From assembly GCF_004341845.1 (NCBI RefSeq), contig NZ_SLVB01000002.1, positions 310,001 to 374,000 on the forward strand: a stretch of DNA of 64,000 nt. The letters are read 5' to 3'. Below are positions 16,871 through 24,774 of this stretch, in pieces. The number at the start of each line of letters is the position of its first letter. The stretch's first letter is position 1. This DNA is from Novosphingobium sp. PhB165. GTDB lineage: Bacteria > Pseudomonadota > Alphaproteobacteria > Sphingomonadales > Sphingomonadaceae. Below the pieces are notes generated by a model. That model was not told the origin of the DNA. It ran no database searches and saw nothing but the letters and a program-made list of their open reading frames with translations. The position numbers were made by a program, and so were the translations under genes.

Positions 16871-18064
16871 GTGAATGTGGCAGCACCAGCCTATCGGCCT
16901 ATTCCGGCCGATGACGTGGCATGGCTTGGAACGGATCCCGTTCCGGCCGCCCCTTATTATGACCCCGCGTGGTTCGAGCTTGAGCGCAAGGCGGTTTTCC
17001 TCAAGAGCTGGATCCACGTCGGCCACGTTTGCGAGCTGCCGGAATCCGGCAGTTTCGTGCGCCGGGAACTTGAATTTGCCAAAGCCTCGCTGCTGATCGT
17101 GCGTGGGCGCGACGGTGTGATACGGGCGTTTCACAACGTCTGCACCCATCGCGGCACCCAGCTTGTGGCCGAAGCGGCAGGGCGGCAGGCGAAGTTCAGT
17201 TGCCCCTACCACATGTGGACGTTCGGCACCGACGGTGCACTGCTGTCCGCACCCGATTTCGAGGCGTTCCATCTCGAAAAGAAAGACTGCGCGCTGCCGC
17301 AGGTTAGCCTTGCGGAATGCGGCCGCATGCTGTTCGTGAACTTCGATCCGCAGGCGCAGCCCTTGCACGAATGGCTGGGCGACTATGCGGAGCGGCTTGA
17401 GGCCATGCCCGTCGCCCGTGCCACGACTTTCAGCGAGTACACGTACGAGATCGACGCAAACTGGAAGCTGACGTACGACAATTTCCAGGAAAATTATCAT
17501 TTGCGCTTCATCCACCCACGCTCGGGCGGTGCGGCGATCGGGGCGGACAACCAGTTCGGCTATCCCGCGAGTGTCGGCTTCTGCGGGCCGCATCGCACAC
17601 AGCGGATCTGGTCGAACCCCGCGCCGGATCTCAAGCCGTTCCAGCGGCAAGCCTCGATGAAGGGCATTCCCGCGCTGATGCGCCGGGGGCTGCTCGATCT
17701 GCCGCACGGGCGCGATTATCTCGCGTTCTTCCCCAACATCTTCATCATCGGCACGCCGACGCAGCCGTTCTCGCACACGGTCTATCCGATTGCGGCCAAC
17801 CGCTCGCGCGGGGTGGTGCGGGTCTATTGGTCGGGCGAGGACGCCGATGCCAGCGAGAGCTTTGCGCGCGAATATTCGCTCTGCCAGATCCGCGACATCC
17901 ATGCCGAGGATATCGACATGATCGAACGCGGCCAGCGCGGGCTGGAAAGCGGCGCGATCAGCCATATCCATTTCCAGCACATGGAGGCGCTGTGCCGCCA
18001 CCTGTTCAACAGCGTGAACGAGCGCGTCCGCGACTATGCGCGCGAAACGGGAGAGACGATATGA
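16871..18064 (+). CDS. Rieske non-heme iron oxygenase, alpha subunit
   Basis: 397 residues from a GTG at 16871. The [2Fe-2S] Rieske centre is Cys91-x-His93 (CTHRG) and Cys111-x2-His114 (CPYHMW). The catalytic domain has DNFQENYHLRFIHP with His210 and His215 as iron ligands and Asp203 as the likely electron-transfer bridge. It would hydroxylate a ring or an unactivated C-H bond with O2, using electrons from a reductase not encoded nearby. It overlaps the next gene by ATGA, so it forms an operon with the small protein and the SDR. The substrate is unknown. Confidence 0.93.
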   Translation: MNVAAPAYRPIPADDVAWLGTDPVPAAPYYDPAWFELERKAVFLKSWIHVGHVCELPESGSFVRRELEFAKASLLIVRGRDGVIRAFHNVCTHRGTQLVAEAAGRQAKFSCPYHMWTFGTDGALLSAPDFEAFHLEKKDCALPQVSLAECGRMLFVNFDPQAQPLHEWLGDYAERLEAMPVARATTFSEYTYEIDANWKLTYDNFQENYHLRFIHPRSGGAAIGADNQFGYPASVGFCGPHRTQRIWSNPAPDLKPFQRQASMKGIPALMRRGLLDLPHGRDYLAFFPNIFIIGTPTQPFSHTVYPIAANRSRGVVRVYWSGEDADASESFAREYSLCQIRDIHAEDIDMIERGQRGLESGAISHIHFQHMEALCRHLFNSVNERVRDYARETGETI

Positions 18065-18411
18065 GCGCGCAGCTTCCTTCCGGCTTCGAAGCGCTGGAAC
18101 CTTTCGTGGCAACATGGGCGCTTGCCACCACCGCCGAGCGTGCGGCGATGCGCTCCGCCTCCAGTCCCGAGCAGCGCGCGGCGTTCTTCGCGGCGGCCGC
18201 GCCGCTGCTCGATTCTGCGCTGGCCGCGCTCGACGGCCGCGCAATGGCGGACCTCGCACCGCAGGAGCGCCGGTTGATGGACCTGATGTATTCGCTGGCC
18301 CACGTCGCATTGGCGGTTGAAATCCAGGGGCCGGACGAAATCAAGAGCGCACCCTTGCGTGATCGGCTGCACATCACCCGATCCGCGACCGACAGGAGAA
18401 CAGCGGCATGA
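18061..18411 (+). CDS. Small conserved protein translationally coupled to the Rieske oxygenase
   Basis: 116 residues, helical and acidic, with 4-bp ATGA overlaps at both ends, so it is co-translated with the oxygenase and the SDR. Its pattern (FEALEPFVATWALATTAERAAMRSASS, then PLLDSALAALDG and RRLMDLMYSLAHVALAVEIQG) matches my memory of a small family found beside Rieske oxygenases in sphingomonads; no biochemical function is known to me. An accessory or stabilising subunit is a reasonable inference. No signal peptide, TM helix or metal motif is visible. Confidence 0.8.
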   Translation: MSAQLPSGFEALEPFVATWALATTAERAAMRSASSPEQRAAFFAAAAPLLDSALAALDGRAMADLAPQERRLMDLMYSLAHVALAVEIQGPDEIKSAPLRDRLHITRSATDRRTAA

Positions 18412-19232
18412 AGAACCTTCAGGGCAAGACCGTCTTTATCACCGGCGGTGGTGGCGGGATCGGTGGCGGCATGGCGCAGGCCTTCGCCGAACGCGGCGCG
18501 CGCATCGTGCTGGCCGATATCGACCATGGCTTCGCGCAGGAGGAAGCTGCCAAACTCCCCAGTGATGTCGAGGTCTTCACACTGCCGCTCGACGTGCGGT
18601 CGCTGGAAGGCTGGGAGGCGGCACGCGTGGAGGCGGAGGCTCGCTTCGGCGCCGTTGACGTGCTCTGCAACAACGCGGGCATTTCCACCGGCTTCAAGCC
18701 GCTTTTCGACGTATCGCCCGAGGAATTCGAGCGGGTCATGGCGATCAACGTGACCGGCGTCTACAACGGCATCCAGACATTCGGCCCGGCCATGGCGGCG
18801 CGGGGAGAAGGGCATATCGTCAACACCTCGTCGATGAACGGGCTGAGCCCTTTCGCCAGCTTTGCGGCCTATTCGGCCAGCAAGTTCGCGGTTCTGGCGC
18901 TTTCCGACGCTCTGCGGGACGAACTTGCGCCTCAGGGCGTCGGCGTCTCCACGCTGTTCCCGGGGCTGACGCGCAGCCGCATGTCGGAAGCCGATCTTGG
19001 CAAGGTGAGCGCCGGCGATCCCGCGCGCAGGGCCGCGATCGAGGCGAACATGATGGAAGCGATCTGGCTCGGCCGCGCCGTGGTGCGGGCGGTGGAGAAC
19101 GACGAACCCTATATTGTCACCCATCCCGACTATCGCGAAGGCGTGCGCGCGCGGCAGGAGCGGATTCTTGCCGCTTTCGGTGAGCCCGCGCAGCCCGATT
19201 ACCGTACGGGGCTTACGGCCACCAAAGGCTGA
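18408..19232 (+). CDS. Short-chain dehydrogenase/reductase (SDR)
   Basis: 274 residues, classical SDR: the nucleotide-binding glycine motif is TGGGGGIGGGMA, the NNAG motif is LCNNAGIS, and the catalytic set is NTSSMNG followed by YSASKFAV (Tyr-x3-Lys). A C-terminal extension of about 40 residues follows the core. It should oxidise or reduce a hydroxyl/keto group with NAD(P). It is the third gene of the Rieske operon, so it probably oxidises the alcohol made by the oxygenase (inference). Confidence 0.92.
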   Translation: MKNLQGKTVFITGGGGGIGGGMAQAFAERGARIVLADIDHGFAQEEAAKLPSDVEVFTLPLDVRSLEGWEAARVEAEARFGAVDVLCNNAGISTGFKPLFDVSPEEFERVMAINVTGVYNGIQTFGPAMAARGEGHIVNTSSMNGLSPFASFAAYSASKFAVLALSDALRDELAPQGVGVSTLFPGLTRSRMSEADLGKVSAGDPARRAAIEANMMEAIWLGRAVVRAVENDEPYIVTHPDYREGVRARQERILAAFGEPAQPDYRTGLTATKG

Positions 19233-20095
19233 GCCGCTTCCTGCGACCGCCAGATGCGCTGCTGGTACTGACGGGGTGTCAGGCCAGTGGCGCGGCGGAA
19301 GGCATGGGCAAGGCTGGAGGTCGACGCGAAGCCCACCGCATCGGCCACTTGTTTGATGCTCTCCTGCGTCGCGAGCAGGCGCTTTACCGTTTCCAGCCGG
19401 TGGTGATGGACATATTGCCCCACCGTGCAGCCCCGGCTGCCGAGAAAGCCCCGCGTAAGCTGGCGGACCGAGACGCTGCACAGTGCGGCCAGTTCCTCCA
19501 GCGAGGGCGGCAAGGCCTCGCGTTCCAGCCGCTCGTCGATCACGCGCAGGCGCCAGGGTGCAAGGCCGCCGTGCGCGGTTTCCTCGGCGATCTCCTCGAA
19601 ATAGCGGCATAGTTCGATCGTTAGTTGCGCCGCGATGGAGCCGACCAGCAGCTTGGAATCCCGGCGCGGCGTGCGCGCTTCCTCGGCAAGGCGGCGCAGC
19701 AGCAGGCGCACGGTCTGGCTGCCGATATCGAGCGCGGCGGAAAGGCGAGGGGCCGTCCATTCCATACGCTCTCCAAAGCGGTGCTGCGCCAGCCGTCCGC
19801 GCAATTCGCAGCGGATAGAATGCTGCACTTCCGCTCCGTCCCAGCGCATCTGGAGCGGATGGCCCGGCGGCACGAAGAGGATATCGCCCAACCTCTCGAA
19901 CCGGTGATGCGCGAATGCGCCCTGCGCGTTGGCGGGGCGCGGGGTGACGCACAAGTCGAGCAGCGCATGATCGCTGGCCAGCATCGACTCTCCGTCGTTC
20001 GAGAGGCTGCCATGGACGATGGTGACCTCTGCCGAGGAAAAGCTGAGGTCGGCGACCGCCCTTGATCGTCCGCGTCTTCCGCTTGCTTCGTACAT
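19199..20095 (-). CDS. AraC-family transcriptional regulator
   Basis: 298 residues from the ATG at 20095. The C-terminal 100 residues hold two HTH motifs: LEELAALCSVSVRQLTRGFLGSRGCTVGQYVHHHRLETV and IKQVADAVGFASTSSLAHAFRRATGLTPRQYQQRIW. The N-terminal part is a cupin-like effector domain of the ARGINMUT type. The gene converges with the SDR gene (34-bp overlap) and diverges from the kinase gene at 20231 across a 135-bp gap, so it probably activates the kinase/acyl-CoA dehydrogenase/SDR operon. The frame is open further upstream but only as antisense to the kinase. Confidence 0.9.
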   Translation of the reverse strand: MYEASGRRGRSRAVADLSFSSAEVTIVHGSLSNDGESMLASDHALLDLCVTPRPANAQGAFAHHRFERLGDILFVPPGHPLQMRWDGAEVQHSIRCELRGRLAQHRFGERMEWTAPRLSAALDIGSQTVRLLLRRLAEEARTPRRDSKLLVGSIAAQLTIELCRYFEEIAEETAHGGLAPWRLRVIDERLEREALPPSLEELAALCSVSVRQLTRGFLGSRGCTVGQYVHHHRLETVKRLLATQESIKQVADAVGFASTSSLAHAFRRATGLTPRQYQQRIWRSQEAAQPLVAVSPVR

Positions 20096-20230
20096 GCTCT
20101 TCGTGTCCCAATACCGCGTCGCAATTTGGCTAAATATCCGCCTTGCGTCCAGATCGGGATGCACGACCCGATTGCGGAAGGGCATCGCGATCCGCAGACT
20201 GGCGAACAAGACAGAACACTGGAGGATGCC

Positions 20231-21295
20231 ATGCCAGAGCAAATGGCCGAAGCGCTCGACGACTTCGGCGGCCAGATCGATTGGGCGCGCCTGAACGAAT
20301 GGATCGCGGCGCAGGACGTGCCGGGAAGTGGCCCCGTAACGGCTGTTCGCAAGCTTACGGGCGGCCTTCAGAACAGTGTTTTCCTGATTACGCGGGGCGG
20401 CGAAGACCTGATCCTGCGCCGCCCTGGCAAGCACCTGAAGCCCAAGAGCAACGAGACCATGCTGCGCGAGGCACGCGTGCTGACCGCGCTGGAAGGCAGC
20501 ACGGTGCCGCATCCGCGCGTGCTGGCGACCTGCGCCGATCCGGATGTGATCGGGGCCTGCTTCTTCCTGATGGAGCCGCTGGAAGGCTTTGCGCAGTCGG
20601 GCGAGTTGCCTGGGCAATATGCCACCGATGCCGGCTGGCGGCGGGCTATGGGCGAGGAGCTGGTCAAGGCGGCGGCGGCGCTGGGCGCGGTCGATCATGT
20701 CGCGGCGGGCCTTGCCGATCTTGGCAAGCCGGACCTGTGGCATGAACGGCAGGTCGAGCGCTGGAGATCCCAGCTTGAAGGCTATGCAGCAACGCCGGGC
20801 TACGATCCGGGCGAGTTGCCGCATGTCGATGAGGTGGGCCGCTGGCTGGGCGACAACCTGCCGACCGATCGCCGGATCGGTCTGGTCCACGGCGACATGC
20901 AGTTTCCCAATGTCATGTTCTCGCTGAAGGCACCGAAGATTTCCGGCGTGCTTGATTGGGAACTGGTTTCGCTCGGTGATCCGCTGCTCGATCTGGGCTG
21001 GATCCTGTCCAGCTGGTCGGAAACCGGCGATCCCGAGGGCAAGGCGCCGATGGTGCGGCCCTGGGACGGCTTCCTGTCGCGTCGGGAACTGGTGGAACTT
21101 TACGGCACGCTCAGCGGGCGGAACATGAGCGAGATGCCGTGGTTCTTCGCGCTTGCCTGCTACAAGCTCGCCTGCCTGCTAGAAGGTACATACGCCGCTT
21201 CCAAGGCTGGAAAGGTGCCCGCCAATGTGGGGGAATCGGTCCACGGCTATGCCACCTGGCTGATGACCAAGGCGCGCCAGATCATCGCGGGTTGA
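20231..21295 (+). CDS. APH/ACAD10-type kinase (LvaA-like), predicted hydroxyacyl-CoA kinase
   Basis: 354 residues with a GGAGG ten bases before the ATG. The fold is aminoglycoside-phosphotransferase-like, with an intact Brenner motif LVHGDMQFPNVMF (His-x-Asp-x4-Asn) and the metal site GVLDWELVSLGDPLLDLGW. Directly followed by an acyl-CoA dehydrogenase and an SDR, it matches the layout of Pseudomonas lvaA-lvaC-lvaD and the kinase/dehydrogenase fusion of ACAD10/11, where the kinase phosphorylates a 4-hydroxyacyl-CoA so that the dehydrogenase-like partner can eliminate phosphate. This role is inferred from family and context. The drug-resistance meaning of APH does not apply. Confidence 0.85.
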   Translation: MPEQMAEALDDFGGQIDWARLNEWIAAQDVPGSGPVTAVRKLTGGLQNSVFLITRGGEDLILRRPGKHLKPKSNETMLREARVLTALEGSTVPHPRVLATCADPDVIGACFFLMEPLEGFAQSGELPGQYATDAGWRRAMGEELVKAAAALGAVDHVAAGLADLGKPDLWHERQVERWRSQLEGYAATPGYDPGELPHVDEVGRWLGDNLPTDRRIGLVHGDMQFPNVMFSLKAPKISGVLDWELVSLGDPLLDLGWILSSWSETGDPEGKAPMVRPWDGFLSRRELVELYGTLSGRNMSEMPWFFALACYKLACLLEGTYAASKAGKVPANVGESVHGYATWLMTKARQIIAG

Positions 21296-21337
21296 GACCC
21301 GCCAAGCACAGTCACGACATTTGAGGATGAGGATCAC

Positions 21338-22642
21338 ATGGACTTCTCGACCGATCCTGAATTTCAGGAAAAGCTCGACTGGATGAACCGCTTCGTGCGC
21401 GAGGAAGTGGAGGCGATGGACCTGCTGTTCCCGCAGGGCAGCGAGCAGTTCAACATCCGCAACCGCAAGGCCCGCGCCATGGCGAAGAAGCTTCAGGCGC
21501 AAGTGAAGGCCCAAGGGCTCTGGGCCTGCCACCTGACGCCGGAACTGGGCGGCAAGGGCTATGGGCAGGTGAAGCTGGCGCTGATGAACGAAATCCTTGG
21601 CCGCACATCGTGGGGTCCGGTGATCTTCGGCTGCGCGGCGCCCGATACCGGCAATGCCGAAATCCTGGCCATGTTCGGCACGCCCGAGCAGAAGGCGCGC
21701 TATCTGCAGCCGCTGCTCGATGGCGAAATCTTCTCGACTTACGCGATGACCGAGCCGCAGGCGGGCGCCGATCCCAAGGAATTCACCTGCCGCGCCTGGC
21801 GAGAGGGCGAGGAATGGGTGATCGAGGGTGAGAAGTGGTACGCCTCCAACTTCAAGGTGTCCTCCTTCGTGATCGCGATGGTCGTCACCAATCCCGAAAA
21901 CGCGCCGCATGAGCGGATGTCGATGTTCCTGATCCCCTCGGACACGCCGGGGCTGGTCGATATCCGGGACGTGGCGGGGATGAACGATCCGGTCGATCAC
22001 GGCCATCACGCCTATCTGCGGTTCGACAAGGTGCGCGTGCCGCTCGATGCCATGCTGGGCGGGCCGGGGCAGGGCTTCAAGCTGGCGCAGGCCCGGCTGG
22101 GCGGCGGGCGCATCCACCATGCCATGCGCGTGGTCGGCCAGTGCCAGCGCGCGCTGGAGATGATGCAGGAACGCGCGGTCTCCCGCCGCACGCAGGGCCG
22201 CCAGCTTGGCGATCACCAGCTGGTTAAGGCGATGATCGCGGACAGCGCGCTGGAACTGGAGATGTACCGCCTCCTGGTGCTGAAGGCCGCATGGATCATC
22301 GATACCCAGCCGCACGGCGCCGCGCGCATGCATATCGCCATGGCCAAAGTGGCGATGGCGCGCGTCTACCACGACATCGTGCGGCGGGCCGTCCACCTTC
22401 ACGGCGCGCTTGGTACCACGCATGAGACGCCGCTGGCGCGCATGTGGATGGGCGTGCCGATGCTATCCGTGGCGGACGGGCCGACCGAAGTGCATCAAGT
22501 GCAGATCGCCAATGCGCTGTTGAAGCAGACCGCCCCGGCGCAAGGCCTGTTTCCCAGTGAGCACATCCCCAGCCGCACGGCCGACGCAGAGGCCCGCTAT
22601 GCCGCCGAACTGGCTGAAATCGAGCGTGAACTGGCGGCTTGA
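21338..22642 (+). CDS. Acyl-CoA dehydrogenase (ACAD10/11- or LvaC-like)
   Basis: 434 residues, FAD-dependent. Motifs include TYAMTEPQAGADPKEFTC (FAD/substrate loop), IEGEKWYASNF, GGGRIHHAMRVVGQCQRALEMM and the C-terminal VHLHGALGTTHETPLARMW. The ACAD11-like residues (the GRIHH segment) and the adjoining kinase gene suggest action on phosphorylated 4-hydroxyacyl-CoA rather than plain beta-oxidation. It follows the kinase by 42 bp and is followed by the SDR after 3 bp, so this is one operon. Confidence 0.92.
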   Translation: MDFSTDPEFQEKLDWMNRFVREEVEAMDLLFPQGSEQFNIRNRKARAMAKKLQAQVKAQGLWACHLTPELGGKGYGQVKLALMNEILGRTSWGPVIFGCAAPDTGNAEILAMFGTPEQKARYLQPLLDGEIFSTYAMTEPQAGADPKEFTCRAWREGEEWVIEGEKWYASNFKVSSFVIAMVVTNPENAPHERMSMFLIPSDTPGLVDIRDVAGMNDPVDHGHHAYLRFDKVRVPLDAMLGGPGQGFKLAQARLGGGRIHHAMRVVGQCQRALEMMQERAVSRRTQGRQLGDHQLVKAMIADSALELEMYRLLVLKAAWIIDTQPHGAARMHIAMAKVAMARVYHDIVRRAVHLHGALGTTHETPLARMWMGVPMLSVADGPTEVHQVQIANALLKQTAPAQGLFPSEHIPSRTADAEARYAAELAEIERELAA

Positions 22643-22645
22643 GCC

Positions 22646-23413
22646 ATGGCGATTACGATGGATCTCACCGGCCGCGTCGCCGTCGTTACCGGCGGCAGCC
22701 GGGGGTTGGGCAGGGCGATCGCGCTCGGGCTGGTAGAGGCCGGTGCGGCAGTTGCGGTGGCGAGCCGCAAGCGGGAGAGCTGTGAGGCGCTGGTCGCGGA
22801 AATAGAGGCTCTGGGCGGCCGCGCCTCGGCCCATGCTTTCGATGCGGCCTCGTGGGACGATTGTGACCGCCTCTTCGCCGAAGTGACCGAGCGCTGGGGC
22901 GGGGCGGATATTCTGGTGAACAATGCCGGAAAGTCGCCGGTGGAACCGTCCTCGCTGGAAACCTCTCAGGCCGCGTTCGATCACATCCTTGCGGTCAACC
23001 TGCGCTCGGCGTTCCGGCTTTCGGCGCTGTTCGGCGCGCAGATGGTGGCGCGCGGGGGCGGGGCGATCGTCAACGTCAGTTCCAGTGGATCGCGCAAGCC
23101 GGAGCCCTATTTCGCGCCCTATGCCGCCGCCAAGGCCGGGCTCAACACGCTGACCGAAAGCTTTGCCAAGGAATATGGCCCCACGGTGCGCGTCAATACG
23201 GTGATGCCCGGGCCGTTCCATACCGACGGCACCAAGGCATGGTCTCGCTCCGAAGGCTTTGCCGACCACGCCCGAAAGAACCAGCCACTCGGCCGGGGCG
23301 GGGAGCCTGCGGAGATCGTCGGCGCCGTGGTCTATCTGGTGAGCGATCTGGCCTCTTACGTCACCGGGGCCTGTCTCGCCGTTGACGGTGGGCATCTGAT
23401 TTCGCGCGGATGA
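22646..23413 (+). CDS. Short-chain dehydrogenase/reductase (FabG/LvaD-like)
   Basis: 255 residues, classical SDR with TGGSRGLGRAIA, LVNNAGKSP, NVSSSGSRK and the active-site YAAAKAGLNTL. The end, YVTGACLAVDGGHLI, is typical of FabG-like beta-hydroxyacyl dehydrogenases. Only 3 bp separate it from the acyl-CoA dehydrogenase, so the two are translationally coupled. In the inferred 4-hydroxyacid scheme it would oxidise the resulting 3-hydroxyacyl-CoA. Confidence 0.93.
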   Translation: MAITMDLTGRVAVVTGGSRGLGRAIALGLVEAGAAVAVASRKRESCEALVAEIEALGGRASAHAFDAASWDDCDRLFAEVTERWGGADILVNNAGKSPVEPSSLETSQAAFDHILAVNLRSAFRLSALFGAQMVARGGGAIVNVSSSGSRKPEPYFAPYAAAKAGLNTLTESFAKEYGPTVRVNTVMPGPFHTDGTKAWSRSEGFADHARKNQPLGRGGEPAEIVGAVVYLVSDLASYVTGACLAVDGGHLISRG

Positions 23414-23561
23414 ATGCCGCGGGCGCGATTGCCGGATAGCGCGGTCTTCGCTCCGGCGGCGGTTCAATCGCCCTATCGATGAATTGCCCCTGTCGGAATG
23501 CCGGAGGCGACTGTCGTGGTAATGGAGCGTCAAATTCACAGAACAAGTGGGGGAGCCCCTG

Positions 23562-24713
23562 ATGTCACTTGCCGATACGATCATCACCGGCGCGCGCGAG
23601 CGTTCCGAAAACACCACCTGGGATGACGCGGAAATCCGCGAGCCGCTGCGGATCCTGACCGAAGCGGTGGAGACGGAGGCGGACCTGACGCCGATGGGCC
23701 TTGCCGTCTTCACGCGCAACGTCACCGAATACCTTGCCAACCGGATGCAGGTGGAAGACTGGCTGGCGCGTCATCCCGAGATTCTCGACCAGCCCGTGAC
23801 AAGGCCCACGTTCGTGTTCGGCCTGCCGCGCACGGGCACGACGCTGACGATCAACCTGCTCAACGAGGACCCCGCGCGCCGCTGCTTCCTGCGTTGGGAG
23901 GCTTTCGCCTCCGTGCCGCCGCCGAAGCCCGAGGAATTCCACGCAGGCCCGCGTTATGAAGCCGCGCAGGCGCAGATCGATCACTCGCTGAAAGTCATGC
24001 CGCACATCTCGGCAATCCATCACGAGGATGGCGACAGCCCGTGCGAGTGCCAGTTCTCGATGGCGCCCAGCCTGGTTTCGCAAGTGTTTGATTCGCAGTA
24101 CAACATCCCCAGCTATCACCGCTGGTTCCTGGACAAGGCGGACTATCTGCCTGCTTTCCGCTATCAGAAGCGCCTGCTGCAACTGCTCCAGTCGAACGCG
24201 CCGGGCCGCTGGACGCTGAAGAACCCGTGGCATCCGCTTTATCTCGATGCGCTGCATGAGGTCTATCCCGACGCCTGTCTGGTGATGACCCACCGCGATC
24301 CGGTGGAAGTGGTGGGCTCCGCGTGCAGTCTGGTCTGGAACGTGCGCCGCATGTTCAGCGATACCGTGGACCGTGAAGCGCTGGGCCGCGACATGGTCGA
24401 AACGTTCGAAGTGATGATCGCCCGGCAGAATGCCTTCCGCCAGCGTCATGGCCGCGATGCGATCCATGATATTCTCTACACCGAGCAGATCCGCGATCCA
24501 CTGGGCACGATGCGCAAGCTCTATGCGCACTTCGGCGATGAACTGAGCGCCGAGGCCGCCGCCAACATGCAGCATTACATGGAGGCCAAGCCCAAGGACC
24601 GCTTCGGCAAGCACACGTACGACCTTGCCGATTACGGCCTGACCGCCGGAGCCATCCGCGAGCGCTTTGCGGACTATTGCGCCGATTACGACGTGGCGAT
24701 GAACCCCGCCTGA
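23562..24713 (+). CDS. PAPS-dependent sulfotransferase family protein
   Basis: 383 residues. The 5'-phosphosulfate loop is FVFGLPRTGTTL (residues about 85-95) and the 3'-phosphate motif is CLVMTHRDPVEVVGSACSL. ATGs and a GGGGGAG about 8 nt upstream fix the start at 23562; the in-frame GTG at 23547 is less likely. Bacterial members of this group (sulfotransferase 3-like) are often found in steroid or xenobiotic clusters with an uncertain acceptor. It is the last gene of the rightward block and faces an arylsulfatase, the reverse activity, across a shared terminator. Confidence 0.88.
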   Translation: MSLADTIITGARERSENTTWDDAEIREPLRILTEAVETEADLTPMGLAVFTRNVTEYLANRMQVEDWLARHPEILDQPVTRPTFVFGLPRTGTTLTINLLNEDPARRCFLRWEAFASVPPPKPEEFHAGPRYEAAQAQIDHSLKVMPHISAIHHEDGDSPCECQFSMAPSLVSQVFDSQYNIPSYHRWFLDKADYLPAFRYQKRLLQLLQSNAPGRWTLKNPWHPLYLDALHEVYPDACLVMTHRDPVEVVGSACSLVWNVRRMFSDTVDREALGRDMVETFEVMIARQNAFRQRHGRDAIHDILYTEQIRDPLGTMRKLYAHFGDELSAEAAANMQHYMEAKPKDRFGKHTYDLADYGLTAGAIRERFADYCADYDVAMNPA

Positions 24714-24730
24714 GACTGATCCGGGCCTGA

Positions 24731-24774
24731 AAATACCCTCGCACGGCTGACAAACAGCCGCGCGAGGGTTTTCC
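24731..24774. terminator. Bidirectional intrinsic terminator
   Basis: ACCCTCGC pairs with GCGAGGGT around a 20-nt loop that itself folds (CGGCTG with CAGCCG). It is preceded by AAAA and followed by TTTTCC, so it can stop both the sulfotransferase transcript and the convergent arylsulfatase transcript. Confidence 0.85.

Noticed and set aside
18006..20111. A 701-codon minus-strand frame
   Set aside because: Antisense to the Rieske partner and SDR genes. The real minus-strand gene here is the AraC regulator in another frame.
20231..21295. Aminoglycoside resistance gene
   Set aside because: The APH fold is shared by many metabolic kinases; its operon with an acyl-CoA dehydrogenase and SDR points to acyl-CoA metabolism instead.
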